Shown here: positions 37,866 through 50,896 of the stretch, one piece after another | How the letters are laid out: each line of letters starts with the position of its first letter | Position numbering within the stretch: position 1 is the stretch's first letter | Assembly (NCBI RefSeq): GCF_901933205.1 | Contig: NC_044571.1 | Coordinates: 59,457,994 to 59,521,993, forward strand | Origin: Camarhynchus parvulus | Lineage: Eukaryota > Chordata > Aves > Passeriformes > Thraupidae | DNA length: 64,000 bases | Direction: 5' to 3' | Notes under the pieces: generated by a model | What the model was told of the DNA's origin: nothing | The model's input: the letters and a program-made list of their open reading frames with translations, nothing else | The model's database searches: none | Program-made: the position numbers and the translations under genes

Positions 37866-40800
37866 GTGGGAGCGAAGGGCGGGACCCCTTCTTTCCTTCT
37901 CCCCCTTCTTCTTTCCTTCTCCCCCTTCTCTTCCATCCCTTTCCTCCGCCGGGGTGGGGGCGCGGGGGCCGGCGGGTCAGGTCCGGGCCGGTCCGGTTCT
38001 GACGCCGCTGTCGCCGCCCTGCAGCGCCGGGGGAGGACGGCGGGGACCTGGCGGAGGCGCTGGGCGAGTTCGACGCAGTTCTGGCCGAGTTCTCCTGCCC
38101 CGCCGGCCGGCGCCGCTTCTTCTACGGTGAGCACCTGGAGCGCATGAAGCGGCGGAGCAGCGCCAGCGTCAGCGACGGCAGCGGCCTCAGCGACTCCGAG
38201 AGTGAGTGTCCGTCGGTCCGTCCGTGCCGGCTGTGCCGGCCCCGGGCGCGGGGGGCGGTCGGGAAGCGACGCTCCAGAGCGGGTGCTAAATCAGCGCTTC
38301 GCCCTCTCTGAGCGGGGCAGGGACCCGCCTGTTTCTATAAAAGCAGCTCGTTCTCGGTCACGTTCTGGGCTGGAAGTGCAGGGATGCACAGTCTGGCCCC
38401 GCTGGTTTTGTCGCTGGTGTTGGACGGAGGGGAGAGTTGCTGGAGCGGAGCCTGAAGAGCTCTCTCTGGGAGAGGGTCGGGCTGCGGGACACCGGCACGT
38501 CCCGGCATCTACAGCGGAAGATGTCCCTGAGGCTCGCAGGGACTGCCCGCTGTGTCTCTGTAACCAGCATCATCTGGGCACAGCGAGCTAGCCAAAATGT
38601 GCTTCCCACAGCAGCTGGAAACTCACCCTGGTTTCCCGTTATAAGAATGGTCATCCATCCATCCACCTGGATGGACGACAGTGTTATCACTGTTTCAGAG
38701 GTGCTGACTTTAAGCTACCTTGTGCCCAAGATGTATGTAAATGATCTGTGCAGAACATGGAACGGGAAGGGAAGAAAGCTACTTGGAACAAGAAAATGTA
38801 GAATTGGAACTAAACTTCTAGTTAACTTCGAAAAAAGTTCAACCCCTCTTACTGGCTTTGCTAATCAGGGAGAGAAAACATCTTTCTCTTCCAGATAGTG
38901 AGGCTGGAAACTGCTGTTCTTTTTGAGAACACTACGTTACTTTCTCAGTCATAAGTCCAGCTAAATGCAAAATATAACCAGTTTTGTTGATTTGGGTTTT
39001 GTGTTTGGTTTGGCCTTTTTTTTTTTTTTGGTTAGGTTCCTAATTATATGGGAAGCTTGATGAAATTTACTTGTTTTGCAGCTATTTATAATAAGACTGC
39101 TCCTCTAATTTCTGTTCTGCCTCTTTATCAGTTCATGGACTCAAGGTGCCATTCTGTTGATTTAGTGCTTAAACACTGATGCTATCTCCCTGGTACTTGA
39201 GCTGTGAGAGCAGAGAGTCTCCAGATTATCAGAGCCCTTTATTTCATCACCATGGATGGAATTCATTTTGTTGACAGGTATTGTTTTACCTGCCCTGAAC
39301 TTGGATACCTTGCCTAGCACTGCCTTTGGGTTTTTTCTGTGGAAATACATGGATCAAGATGCTATTTTTCTGTTTCATAATGTAGTGAGTGTAAAACTCC
39401 TTAGAATCTCTCTACCTCCAAGGAGGATTTTGAACTGTGTGCCCAATTTAGACAGAACATTTTTCTTTCATATGACTGAGGGTGTGTAAGGTGAATTCTG
39501 CCTTTACTGAGTCAACTGACTGCCCTAGTGCTTATATTTCTTGTGCAGTCTTTGTTGTGATATGTTAACCTCTCACATACACTTATTTTGTCTCGCAATT
39601 GAGACACTTGTAATGATAGAGTGAAATAATTTACTGTTGGGAATTATAAAAACCCCAACCCAGTATCTAGAACTTCTTGTATGGAGAAATGCTAAGAGAC
39701 TACAGATAGCTATCTGCTATGGTTCAAAAAACTTAAATCTTGAAAACTGCTTAAAATTGCTCTGTTAGAATTGACAAGAAGGCTCTTTGGAGGAAGATGG
39801 CAGTGCTCTCTGGCTGGGCAGAAGGCCTGGTGAGAAAACAGCATGCTCATGTAAACAAGCAGATCAGATTGTCAGGAAGATCTGGAAAATAAAAATCTGT
39901 GAGGCAAATCCACATGGATTTAGGCTGAAGACAGTAGTGGGGTTAGTAGGATAGACAGGGTTTGACGGCTCTATAAGTCCTCAAAGGTCTTGTGTGAGGA
40001 ACTTGTTAAGTTTTCAATTCCTGTCCCATACCTGAGTTACTCGCTTGGTGATGCATGGTGTGAAAGGTGGCTCTGGAGAGGTTGGAATAATTTCCTTCTG
40101 GACACTGGCATGTGAGGGACCAGGAGGGTGCACCAGAGTTTATGAGGATTTGTTTAAGGGAAAGGAAACAAAACCAGCCAGCTCTGCTCATGGCTCAGGA
40201 AAGGCCTGGTGAAACACTTCTTCCTAAAGGAGTCATTCAGTGCAGTCAAGTTTTTATTTTGAAGTTATGGTAGGATTGGAGAGGAATTGTGGATTTATGA
40301 AGAGCTCCTTTTATAAAACAGGCTCTAGTGTCTGATGTAATCCAGCTACACTCCCTACATCTATTTTAAGAATAAATGCAGGGAGTTGCCTACTTACCCA
40401 GGTTCTTTCAGTTCAAATGCAAGTATTTCTTGAGTTTATTTTCCCTTTGATTTCTGTAATTTAGTGTTAGCCAGTATAGTGCTGAATTCATGACCTTGCC
40501 CTTACTGTGATAAGGGTTAGGTTAAAATACCACTGCAGAATCAAGGGGTAGCTGGGCTGAAAGGGTAAGTTCTGATAACATGAGTCTTTAAAAAACCATA
40601 TTATCTACAGGTAGTTTGAATGATCATCTTGTAAATGAAGATTCTTTACCTCTTTGCAAAATCTTGTTATCCAGTGCCAAGACTATTTCAAGTACACTTT
40701 ATCTTGTGTGTATAGAACAGTTCAGACTACTGTGTTTTAGTGCTGTCTGTTGTTTGCTGTCTGATCTAACCCTCCTAACTGATGTGGTGTGGCTGAAGAT

Positions 40801-43800
40801 ATGTATCTTTTGGCCACTCCTGCAGTGATATCTTTCCACTCAGGGATGGAACTGTAAGGGAAGGAAACATTTTAAACTGTTGCAACTGTTTGTTTCAGTG
40901 CCCCTGAATCAGCCTTAAATTCAGTTTTGTGAGCAGCTACTAACAGATGTCAAGTGGTTGTACTTGAACAATATTGTTTAGTTGGGTCAGGGGAGCCTTT
41001 CCTCTCCTGGGGTTTCTGCCATGGGCATGAGCCCTTTTAATTTACAGAAGAGTTTACAGAAGATCTCTGTCAATGCAGTTAATCCTGAAAATATTCTCTT
41101 ATCCTTAAAATCTCCCAAGGGAGCTAGCTCCAAAAATACTACCTTAAATTCATGTATTACATATTTCTGGCTCTTGAGAAAAAGTAGGATTTTGAAGCCT
41201 CTGTATGAAAAATGGGTGCAATAGTACTTTGTTCTTCCACATCTTGTCCTTTCATTTGACTAAATGCTCTTTGGACAAGGTCTGGCTTGGCTGTGGCTGA
41301 GCCTTGTACGTAGCACAGTGGACTCTAGACCCTGCAGCAACAGAGAGGCTGTGAGTGCAGCTGTGTGTGATGATTCTGCCCACGAGTATTACATTAACCA
41401 CCGCAGCTGAGTGGGTCAGAGCTGGAAATCATGATGTAACTGCTGAGTTACTCCAGCATTCCAGAGCTTCTGGACTGGGAGTGAGAACCAGTTATGTTTC
41501 AAGCTGATGTATTCAAACGAATTGGAGCCCAGCAGCTTTGTTCTGTAGGTTATTAATCGTGCTGGAGCTTCTAAGCTGAGGAATACTTTGTAACTCTTTG
41601 CTATTCACAGCACATCTGGGCTGTGATAAAGGAGGATTTGTGCTAGAGAGGGCTGTGCTGGCAGAAGCCTGTAGCTGCAGCTGTGTTAATGAACTTACAG
41701 ATAGCATTGTCTTCGTGTGTCAGAATAAGCTTGCAAAGAAGAGTGCAGGCTTGCCTGTGTAAAGTGCATGCCCAGTACAGTTTATGGCAGTGTCAGGACA
41801 GCCTTCCAAGTTTAGACTTAGGATAATGAATGGAAGTTGGACTTTGAGAGGTTGAGAAGGGAAGTGCTTTAGTGTTTCTTGGGCCAAAATTACAATAACA
41901 CTGAAAAGCTACATCATAATCTGTTGTCTTGCTCTCAGAAATGTTTGACTCTTGTAGCTCCATGTTTTCTTGAGGCAGGTTCAGCTTCCCGCCTCTCTGT
42001 TAAAAGCGTTGCAAGATAATTTCATCAATTCAATTCTTGTGCTCATACAGCCAGCAGTGTTTCTTTGTAGTTATTTTTTAGGGGTAAATAAGTGGTTTCT
42101 GAGCAATGCCTCATGGCTTTCAAACACAAGAAAGAAATTCTGAGTGCATCTAGAATTCTTAATTATATGATTTTAAAGTCAAGTAGGTGCAGAGGTTGAG
42201 CAGGATCTTTTAACACTCAGTGCCTGGTGTAGTGCCAGCACTTGTGTTTCCATGGATGTGGCTGTGGATGTCTCCAGGTGCTCATGCTAATGCCTAATCC
42301 AGAGATGAAGCATCAGCCCCTGTTGGTACTGCAGCACTCACCCTGAAAAATCTGTTTGCATTGTCAGCCTTGTAATATGTGACCATAAAGAAGGCAAAGA
42401 AAAAGGCAACAGAAATTATTTAAGATGTAAAATATTTTCCAAGCAAGTAGCCTGAGCCTGTCTGGCAAAAAAGGTGTTTTGGGTGGGGACAAGACAGTCT
42501 TCTGGAGAATCCTAAGTGACATTAGGAAAGTGACTGCTACGTCACCAGTATGAGGAAGTCAAATTAAATCAGCATGTTCCAAAGAAATTAGGCGTTATTT
42601 CTTTCATGAACGGTTTGCCTTAAGGGTATTATTGATAATAAAAGTTCATATACTCAAAAACAACTTGATAAAATCCCAGCAGGAGGGATGGGGCCATTGG
42701 GGACTGCTCGGGCTGGTGCCACTGGTGTCTCAGGAAAGAGACTGGTACCTGCATTGGGAGAACTTGGGGGAGCTCATCTTGCAGCTGTCAGTGTGTGGCT
42801 GCACCACTCTGAAGCTCCTCTACAGGCATCTGCTGTGAGAAACAGGATGTGAAGTAGATGAGCCTTTGGTCTCTGCAGCAAATGCCAGTTTTGTAACATG
42901 AAAAGGAGGTAGATTGTGTCTGTGAACTTCCTATGGCTTCTCTCAAACAAGAGGACAATTAAATGCTTCTAATTAGAAAAGTGAAGACTTTCTCTTCTGG
43001 AAAACGTCCCTTTTATTAAATTATCTGAAAAATAAACTTTTTTTACATTACTGATATGCTCAAGGGGAGGAAAAATTGGAAGTTTCAGGTGCATAGCCTT
43101 CTTTACAGGTATTTCAGTGTGCTGAGAAATGCAATTTTCATAAGATTTCCTGTTCTTGTCACCTCAGCATACTCGTTGCTCTTACTCATTAGAAAGGGAG
43201 ATTAATAAAGGGAAGGCTGGAGTTGGGAACTGCCTCATAGCTGGTAACCATGGGAGGGAGTGGGAAGGTAAGCTTTGTACATAATGAGAAAACATGCTTG
43301 TGCATCTGGATTTCAGGCTTCCTAGATCACTTTTGTGTAGCTTTGTGATTTGAAATCCTTTAAATAAGGATGCTTAGATGTGTCAATAGAGAAAAGGTGT
43401 CATTTTTTGGTCAGTATTGGAACAGATGTTTGTTAGCTAGGCAAAATCCCCACAAAAATAAACAATGCAGCCAAGTGTAACTGTGATGATGATAAAAATA
43501 AACACTGTCCTTGGGGGCTGAAACATACACATTTTGAAACAGGCTTTTTGTATCATGAATATTTCTCACTTCTGCTGGTGACATTACAATTTCCAGATTT
43601 TTTTTCTGATTTTTTTTAGCAAGAAGGCTATGTTCTGTTAGGAATTATTTGTGCAGTCTACTCATTAAGTGCTGAGTTACTGTTTCATAATGAATTCTTG
43701 ATTTCTAGACACTTAAGTGGACTTGTGAAGCTTTTCTCTGAAAGCTTTAGGGATGTGCTTTAACTCTTTCACCTAAAACTTTCCCCACTGAAAACTGCAG

Positions 43801-46800
43801 TAAAAATGTTACCAACTCCAGTGCTCTTCAAAATTGAGCCATGGTACTAGAAAGAGCATGATACTAAAGAAGCTACACCAGCTGAATTTTTCCATTGTCT
43901 GTTTTGAAATGAGAAGTTTGAGGTTTTCCTCCTTCAGTCCATTATGACCGAGAGCCTTTCAATTGCTCATTTCATGGGGCCATTTCTATATTTACATGGT
44001 GTTGCCATGGTTTATTTTGTGGTTTAACCATATACTGGAACAGCAGAGTTATACTAACTACAGATTACTTTGCCAAAGCAAAATCCACCCATATTTATTC
44101 CTACTCCCTAATTTTGCAGTGTAGCCTGACTCATGCAAATCGACTCACTGACAAAACTCTCAGATTTTAAGGCCTTTTACATAAAAGCACAGGGACTAGA
44201 ATCAACGTACAAAGTGAAAAGCAGATAATGAATAACAAACTTGCAGTGGGAGAGAAGGAGCTGGGTGAGGAAGGACAGCAGCAATGAGATCCTTGGCATC
44301 AGCCCCTGGTTATTGGGTTGCAGAGGATGTTGTATTTGTCTGGCAGTGGAACTCTTCCAAGGGCCATTATTGGAGGTGAATGAGCAAATCTTGGCTTTGG
44401 CAGCTGGTAGAGAGCAAAGACTGAAGTGTCCTTTTCCCAGAGCTTTCTGCCCTACAGCCACCCTTTGCCAAAGAGGATGTCTTTCTGTGCTGCATGTCAT
44501 AAGTATTTTTACATTGTTTTCAGCAGTTATGGTGACCTTGCTGGTGGTGTCAGTGCATTCCTCCTTACATCACTAGAATTTCTGATGCTTGGTGGCATGA
44601 ATAAGCCACAGTCAGTAGCTAAAGTATATTTTTGCTTTGAGAAAGATAAATGTTGATATTTTCCTGAAATTATTACAACCCATAAGAAGATAACATTGTT
44701 ATGTGAAAACATTTCACCTTTTGAAACTGGAAGAAAAACATTCAGAGATTTAAAGCAACAGTTTTGTCATGTTTTATCTTTGTCCAGTTGTAAATATTTC
44801 TCAGCATAATTTTTGTGGAAGCCAGTATGAAATTACATTTTCTGATGTCAACCCAGCCTTGCTACATTTGGTGTCTGGATGTTAGTATCAGAGTTCACAT
44901 TAAAAGTATACTCAGATTTATAACCATGGTTCTCTGTATTTTTTATGAATTCAATGAGCCATCAAAACTTTTAAAATATGAATTAATTTGGAAATTCTTG
45001 TTCTCCTATTTTCAAATAAATAGCCTGAAAAGTGTTTTATCTTTGCTCTGTTCTGTCAGTGTTTCAGTGAATTACAGTCTTGGCTACAGCACTGTTTGTG
45101 TCAGCTATTACAAGTTACTTGGGGTTTTGTCCTGAACAGCTAGAATTTTCCATTCTGTGTTTCTTAGTCACTGGGGTTTGCATCTTGGCTGAAAAAATGT
45201 GGCCTTAGTAGGCTGTTGTTCTGTAAACTGATTTCAGAGGAAATTTGCCATACCTTTAGTGGAGAGAAAGTGTCAGTTAATCTACAGGGTTCATGGGGTG
45301 TAGTACAGCACTGGTGGAAACATCATTACAGAGCACTACCAGATTTCTTTCTCCCTTAGGTTATTTTTAATTTTTTTCTGCTTTTAGGAGCTACTTCTAA
45401 AATGGCTTATCTTTTTTCCTCATTTTTCTATCTAAAATGTTCTCATTTCTGCATTGTATTTGTGAAGTCTTTCTTGTATTTGAAGTTTCAATTAGCTTGG
45501 TTTTGATCTGCTGAAGTTTAGAGAGAACAGCACTTCTTAAGAGTGGAGATAAAGAAATGGCAATTAAGGGGTAGTTTGAAGGAGCCATCAAACTCTATAC
45601 CCATGTCTACAAACAAGAAGTACCAAGTGGTGGCTGAGCAGGTGGCAATAGCCCCAGGTGAGAGATGGCAGTCACGTCATTGCTCACGTTTGTGTGGTGC
45701 TGTGGGCCATGTGTGTTTGCCAGAACAGGATCTGAGAAGATGGCAGAAGAAATTGAAAATACAGCCCAGTGGTGGGCCAAAATGCATGGGAAAGAGGAAA
45801 GTATTCCAGGCTGAAGCTTTTCTCCCAAGTCTTTCCAGTGTGTATTGTAACAGAGGTGAGCTTGGAAGCCGGCACAGAACAAACAAATCAGATTTTATGG
45901 CTGAGGGAAGATCTGAGAGGCTTTGTAGGTGCAGTTGTTTGATCTGGTTTGTCACTGTGCCTGTGTGCTCCTGTGGAAGCTGCTTCTGTGCTGGACAGGA
46001 CAGCAGGCTGGAGGAGGTGGCTACGGACACACACTCCTCTTCCTAGAGATCGCTGAACTTGAGGCCCAGGTCTGCCAGATGGTGGTCTCAGTGTCTGCTG
46101 GCCAGAGACATCCAGATGTTCAGTGGAGGTGCAGATGTGCAGATCTTGGCAAGGCAAGCTGTGGGCCTGCCCCTTTTGCCAGTTCATCCAGACACCCTTG
46201 ATTAGCTAAAGCAGCGCTCTGCTGGCACAGCAAATGGGACAGGCGTCCAAGGAAGTGTGACAGTTCTCTCTTCAATGGGCTTGGTGCTGCAGTGCAGCCC
46301 CTGCCAGGCTCTGGCTCCAGGGACAGGGGCTGTGTGCGCTGCAGGGAGCGGGATTGCTGCCTCGGTGGCAAGCAGTGTACTCACCACCCCGTATATTAAG
46401 ACAGACATTGATGTCCTAGGCAATGTGCCAAGTAAATGGAGACCATGGCCATGTTTGTATCACTGTGGTGTCTTTTTGTAGAAGCACAGTTTCCAGGTCA
46501 CTGGCTTGAAACTGCAGGACCAGCAGTTTTAGAGTCTCCAGCAGGATGACAACGCCTCCTTCCAGTGGAGCCAGGACTAATACTTGGGGTGCCCCTGCAC
46601 ATAACGATACTTTTTGATGCTTTTCAAGCTTAAGGCCTTCTCTAAAATACAAGAACATCAAAATGGTACTGGGGGCCTTTTCTGCTCCTTTCCAGGGCAT
46701 ATAAGGCTTTCTTTGAAAGATCACCTAAAATAAGATTGCAGGATATCTTGTGTGCCAGTACTGCTTCATGAACTCCAGAGTCACAGAATAAAAGATTTTA

Positions 46801-49800
46801 AAATGCCATACTTAAACTAGCAGAGTAATGTATGGAGAAAGGGGTGTGCTTGCTTTGGGGATAAAGGACAACCCAAAGTATATTCTTTATTCTGGGGAGG
46901 GGTGTCCTTGCCCTGGAGCTCTCTATTCAGGGGTTTTTGGTAACTTTTGAAAAATTTAGGTAACAGAATTTCCCAAAATATTGTGGATTGGGCAGGTCCT
47001 AATAGATCTAATTTTCCTGATATGGGATAATTGTAATTTCTGTCTAATTTTTCAAATGGTGCTGGCTTCAGGGAAAGCTAACACTTTCCTTACTGGGGGT
47101 GAGGATTGAGCCTAGGGCTCCTTTCTCTTTAACAGTAGGAGTGGGAACAGCAGCCTTCACACAATAAAGGGTTTATTTATTCACTTCTCTAGTTTTGAAG
47201 ACTTTAAATTTGAGTTCTGCAGACTTTGAAGTCTCTATAGGAAAGGCTGCATTTTGGGTTTCAATTATATTGCAAACTTCAGAAGGTGTCAAATTTACTT
47301 TATAATGTTGCTTTTTTGCAGGTGCAGATTCCCTCTACAGAAATAGTTTCAGTCTCAGTGATGAAAAGCTCAACTCTTCAACTGCATCTACTCCAAGCTT
47401 GCCATCCCCTTCAGTAACTCCCTGTAAAGGTATCTCAATTTTAGCTGTTGGCATTTCTTCCTAATCCTCAGTTATGTGGGCTTCTTGCTGGGAGTCAGGA
47501 TTCACATGCTTGCATGGTTTGGTTTTTTTTTTTCCCCTCCATTTTGGTGTTTCTTTTTCTTGGTGGGTTGTTGTTGTTGGGTTTTGGGTTTGTTTTTTTT
47601 TTTTTTTTAATGACAACAAAATGAAGGATTACTGTTGAGCACACTACAGATCCAAGTATTGTTGTCTTGATTATAAATGGCATTCTGTATCTGCACTTTG
47701 CAGGTGGCCTGGTAAGGGTTTTGGTTTTGAAACACTGAGCTAAAAAAATTGTAGTTTTCTGGCTGATAAGGATTAATTATTAACTTGTGTTACTTTTTTA
47801 CTGATGCAACTGAGTGGCTTAAGTGTCCCATTTCTCTATAAAAATGCTTAGCCTGGATGCAGGGCTAGAGGGACTCCTGAAGCCGTATGCTGCCATTTAA
47901 GTTAACACAATTGCTCAGATCCATACAGACCTTACACAGTGCTTAGACAAACCATGTGTTAGCAGCTCCTTCCTCCTCTGAAGCTATGCTGCTGCAAAGA
48001 GGCTTCTGTCTTGCAGCTGATCTGATTTCCCAGGACAGTGCTTCATTCAGGTTAACTTGAATTAATTCTGGAGCAGACATATCAATAAGTGAACACTTAT
48101 ACATTTGTATTACATGGTGCTTCTGTTACAGCTCTGCATTCTCCTCAGGCGCATGCTCAACAGCCTTTCATGCTTTCATATCTCTTCCACAGTGACCAGT
48201 CACAAAAAAACAAGTTAAATCCTTTATTTTCAATTAGTGGGACATTGGGGAGAATTAATGAGTAACTGTTTCTGTGAAGTAGCAAAAAAAGAGCTCAGCT
48301 GAACTGACAGGAAATATTTGGTGAAGAATTACTCTGAAGGACAAGATGCTCTTCCTGATGAGAAGAAAGAGTTGGAACTGGCTTTGAAAAGATCACAGAC
48401 ATGAGATAAGGAAGCAACTTGCAGTAAAACTAGATTGAATGAAACCAGTGGTGTTGCCAGGAGTGGAAAATTTGGTGGATGTTTGGTTCCACATTTATAG
48501 TGTATGGACCAAGATGAAAGGATCTGGCAGCACAGCAAACCTGTGACACTGACATGATTTTAGAGGGCTGAGATTTGAGTAGGGCTGGGAGCTCATAGGG
48601 ATTGATTAGGGCCATGCATGCAGCATCTGAAGAGATGAAATAGGAAAGATGGCCACAGTAGCAAAGACATGGATTAGTTGATAGGAATCTTTTATTCTTC
48701 ACTGCATCCCTTTTTTTTTTTAAGGAGACTACATAAAGTATTGCTTTGTGTTGCTTCTGTCAAGTAGAAAACTATGAAAGCTAGAATTTCAGTCTCCCAT
48801 GTTCTCTAAGTGCTTTTGGACACTGCAGCAGCGTTACTGAACTTTGCTGATGATAATCCACAGCATTTTTGCTACCCCTGAAAATTATTTGGAGGCTTGT
48901 GTGTTTCTAGTGTTTCTTCTAGCCAGAGAAACATGCCCTGCCTAGATGCAATACAACACTGCCTAATCAGTATTGACCCTTGTTTTGCAGCAAAGCTTGG
49001 AGACACAAAAGAGCTGGAGGACTTCATTGCTGATCTTGACAGAACACTAGCAAGTAAGTAGGTTTTTATTAGTTGCTTGCATCTCACTTGGAGCTTGTTA
49101 CAAAGAGTGTTGAAAGCCAATGTATAGGGAGAGAAGGAAGGGAAAAATAGAAATATTTTATATAATGTCGCTTCCTTTTAGTTTGATAGTCCTGTGGATT
49201 GTTATCTGGATAAGAAGGTAAAACAGACTAAATTCAGACTTTGCCTGAATGTTCAAGGTGTGCAGTTTATCCTGTGTGACAAAGGCTGAACTCAATGAAC
49301 ACCTGGTCCCACCTCTAGGTCAGCTGCAATTCACCCCTCCTTGACAGCGGATGGATAAATAAACATCAGTTTCTTAAATACTCAAATCTCAGTTTAAAAA
49401 CTGGTGATCTGTTTCTTCATTATAAAGCTAAGTAACTGGAGAAGTGTCCTTAGGTGAGGAACAATCTTTTTGTTCTAGACTTTGCTTTATGAAAGAATGA
49501 AGATATCTGTATCTGTTGACTTAATGTCAAAATCCTATTTGTGCTTGTTTTTACCAGGAATGGAACTTGGATCACTTTTTCTGCCACTATCTAGAAATTG
49601 TATCTTTCAGCTACAGTAATGAATTCTTCATTATGATTTTTAAAGAAAAACAACCAAAAAACAGGGTGCCTGTTGCCAACCATGTACTCTGCCTATTCCT
49701 TTTTGCCTATTCCTTTTGCTTCTTCCTCTTCTTTGCTTCTTATGTTGTGGATATCATACCATTTCTTTTGTGTTTCAGGTTGGGGTTCTTTTTATGTGGA

Positions 49801-50735
49801 ACTAGGCTATAGAGCCCAAACCAACAAGCTGTAGGACTAGACTAAATAGCAGCATAAACAAAGCCCTCTCAAACTATGAACTGAGAGTTTTGTGTGCTCA
49901 TTAGGTGTTTTCCCTTCCCTGTATTTCTTGAAGACATGGACTTAATTCAAGACAGCTGCCCTTATGACTTGCTGCTTCCCTACTGTCTCGCTTGTATCTT
50001 AATCCTGATTTCACTTCTCATACTTCTCATACTTAAAAAGTTTTTAGTTTCCTGTCTTCTGTCATGGATGTAAGCTTTAGCTAACACCATCTTTACCACT
50101 GAAATGTAATTGACCACTCTTCTGAAGGAAATCCAAGTTTTTGAAGGTTTGTGTATCCCAAACTGGCAAATATTTGCATTGCTGTATCTTGCACAGCCGT
50201 GTTGCAGCTCTAAAGGGCCTGCCTAAAATTTGAAGGTTTTATTTTTCCCTTGCAAAGTACATCAAAGGTGAAGGCAGGAACTACCACCTGCTCTAGTGGT
50301 TTTGTGCTTTTTTTTAGTTTGTTTGGTTGGTTTTTTTGGGTTTTTTTCCTTTTTTTCAATCCCAACTAGACAAATCTCCAGTGACCTCAGCAGAGTTTCA
50401 CTTGTACAGTATCACTGTACAGTGAGGAAGAAGTCCAACTTCCATCTGGTATTTATCACCACATTTTTGAGGAGTTGTATGTATATGCTTGAGGTTACAC
50501 AGAACTTGTACAGATACCTTTCCAAGCCTAATGCACTTGTTAGAACAGTACTTGCCTTGTCTTTTTAGCACACCAGCATTTCAGCTTTCATGTTAACTTA
50601 AAAAAAGACATAATTTGGCTTGTCAGGCAGTCTACCAAGCTGGGCATAGGCAAGTGCCTGATATGTCAACAACATGCAATCCTATTTAATAGAGAACTTA
50701 ATGATCTTTCTTGTTCTGTATTTTCAGGTATGTGA
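37829..50735 (+). CDS. RGCC: RGCC (RGC-32), regulator of cell cycle, complete
   Basis: RGCC is a small cytoplasmic and nuclear phosphoprotein induced by complement, p53 and TGF-beta. It is reported to bind CDK1-cyclin B and modulate its activity. Five coding segments join in frame: 37829-37865, 38025-38201, 47322-47429, 48991-49053 and 50728-50735. They total 393 nt, or 130 residues; human has 137. The start MKPPAAQ is identical to human, and the ATG has G at -3. Conserved blocks are EFDAVLAEF (about residues 27-35), [16 protein letters not shown] (48-63), ADSLYRNSF (73-81), SDEKLNS (84-90) and the C-terminal helix [20 protein letters not shown]. Thr104-Pro aligns with the CDK1-phosphorylated Thr of human RGC-32. 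The human alanine-rich N-terminal stretch is shorter here. Introns are 159 bp, 9.1 kb, 1.6 kb and 1.7 kb, all GT-AG. Confidence 0.96.
37885..37941 (+). repeat. Polypyrimidine tract with 20-bp tandem repeat
   Basis: The stretch is almost pure C/T. Its unit ctttccttctcccccttctt at 37891-37910 repeats at 37911-37930 with one change. It occupies about a third of the 159-bp RGCC intron 1. Confidence 0.85.
38025..38201 (+). CDS. RGCC: RGCC exon 2 (residues 13-71)
   Basis: The acceptor is ccgccctgcag; the donor is gtgagt at 38202. It encodes the acidic FDAVLAEF helix, the basic [19 protein letters not shown] segment and LSDSE. An internal gtgagc at 38126 looks like a donor but is read through, as the conserved GEHLERM shows. 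Confidence 0.95.
38202..47321 (+). other. RGCC: RGCC intron 2 (9.1 kb), no recognised gene
   Basis: A long intron with ordinary donor gtgagt and acceptor cttttttgcag. It holds a T-run at about 39017-39031 and one unrecognised 167-codon open frame at 45543-46046. I recognise no repeat family copy or RNA gene in it. Confidence 0.7.
47322..47429 (+). CDS. RGCC: RGCC exon 3 (residues 72-107)
   Basis: Encodes [20 protein letters not shown], then a Ser/Thr/Pro-rich stretch ending SVTPCK. It contains the Thr104-Pro CDK-type site. It is phase 1 at both ends, with donor gtatct. Confidence 0.95.
47518..47608. repeat. T/G-rich low-complexity tract in RGCC intron 3
   Basis: Alternating T runs with GG/GGG interruptions and a few C, ending in about 18 T. 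It begins some 90 bp after RGCC exon 3. Confidence 0.85.
48991..49053 (+). CDS. RGCC: RGCC exon 4 (residues 108-128)
   Basis: The acceptor is tgttttgcag and the donor gtaagt. It encodes [20 protein letters not shown] and Ala, the conserved C-terminal helix, and ends after the first base of the Ser129 codon. Confidence 0.95.
50297..50357. repeat. T/G-rich low-complexity tract in RGCC intron 4
   Basis: Runs of T interrupted by GG/GGG, similar in style to the tracts at 47518, 50897 and 56521. Confidence 0.85.
50728..50735 (+). CDS. RGCC: RGCC exon 5 coding part (Ser129-Met130-stop)
   Basis: The acceptor is tgtattttcag. Only 8 coding nt remain: gt completes Ser, then ATG and TGA. The result matches the LASM C-terminus of human RGCC. 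Confidence 0.92.
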
Positions 50736-50896
50736 AATGAGTTTTCAGCATTGTGCTTGCATGTGAATGTCCTCTGAAGGATAAGTGACATCAATCAGTG
50801 AGAACTGCTGCCCTTGTCTGATAACTTTGCTCAAGATACCCTCTGAACATAATCTTTGTGAACTCCTACAAGTATTTAACTGGCAACATTGGTTTC

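Larger units (their letters stand above)
37240..38300. promoter_or_regulatory. RGCC: CpG island over RGCC promoter, exons 1-2
   Basis: Base composition changes abruptly from AT-rich to strongly GC- and CpG-rich. The peak at 37550-38250 covers the promoter, 5' UTR, exon 1, the short intron 1 and exon 2. It is the only such island in the window and fits a CpG-island promoter. The long open frames seen here on both strands follow from the lack of AT-rich stop codons. Confidence 0.85.

Noticed and set aside
38126..38131. gtgagc as a donor inside RGCC exon 2
   Set aside because: Splicing there would delete the conserved [16 protein letters not shown] block; the frame runs on to the gtgagt at 38202.
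37630..38134. 166- and 133-codon open frames on both strands overlapping RGCC exons 1-2
   Set aside because: They are shadows of the GC-rich RGCC exons and intron 1, not the frame that matches RGCC.
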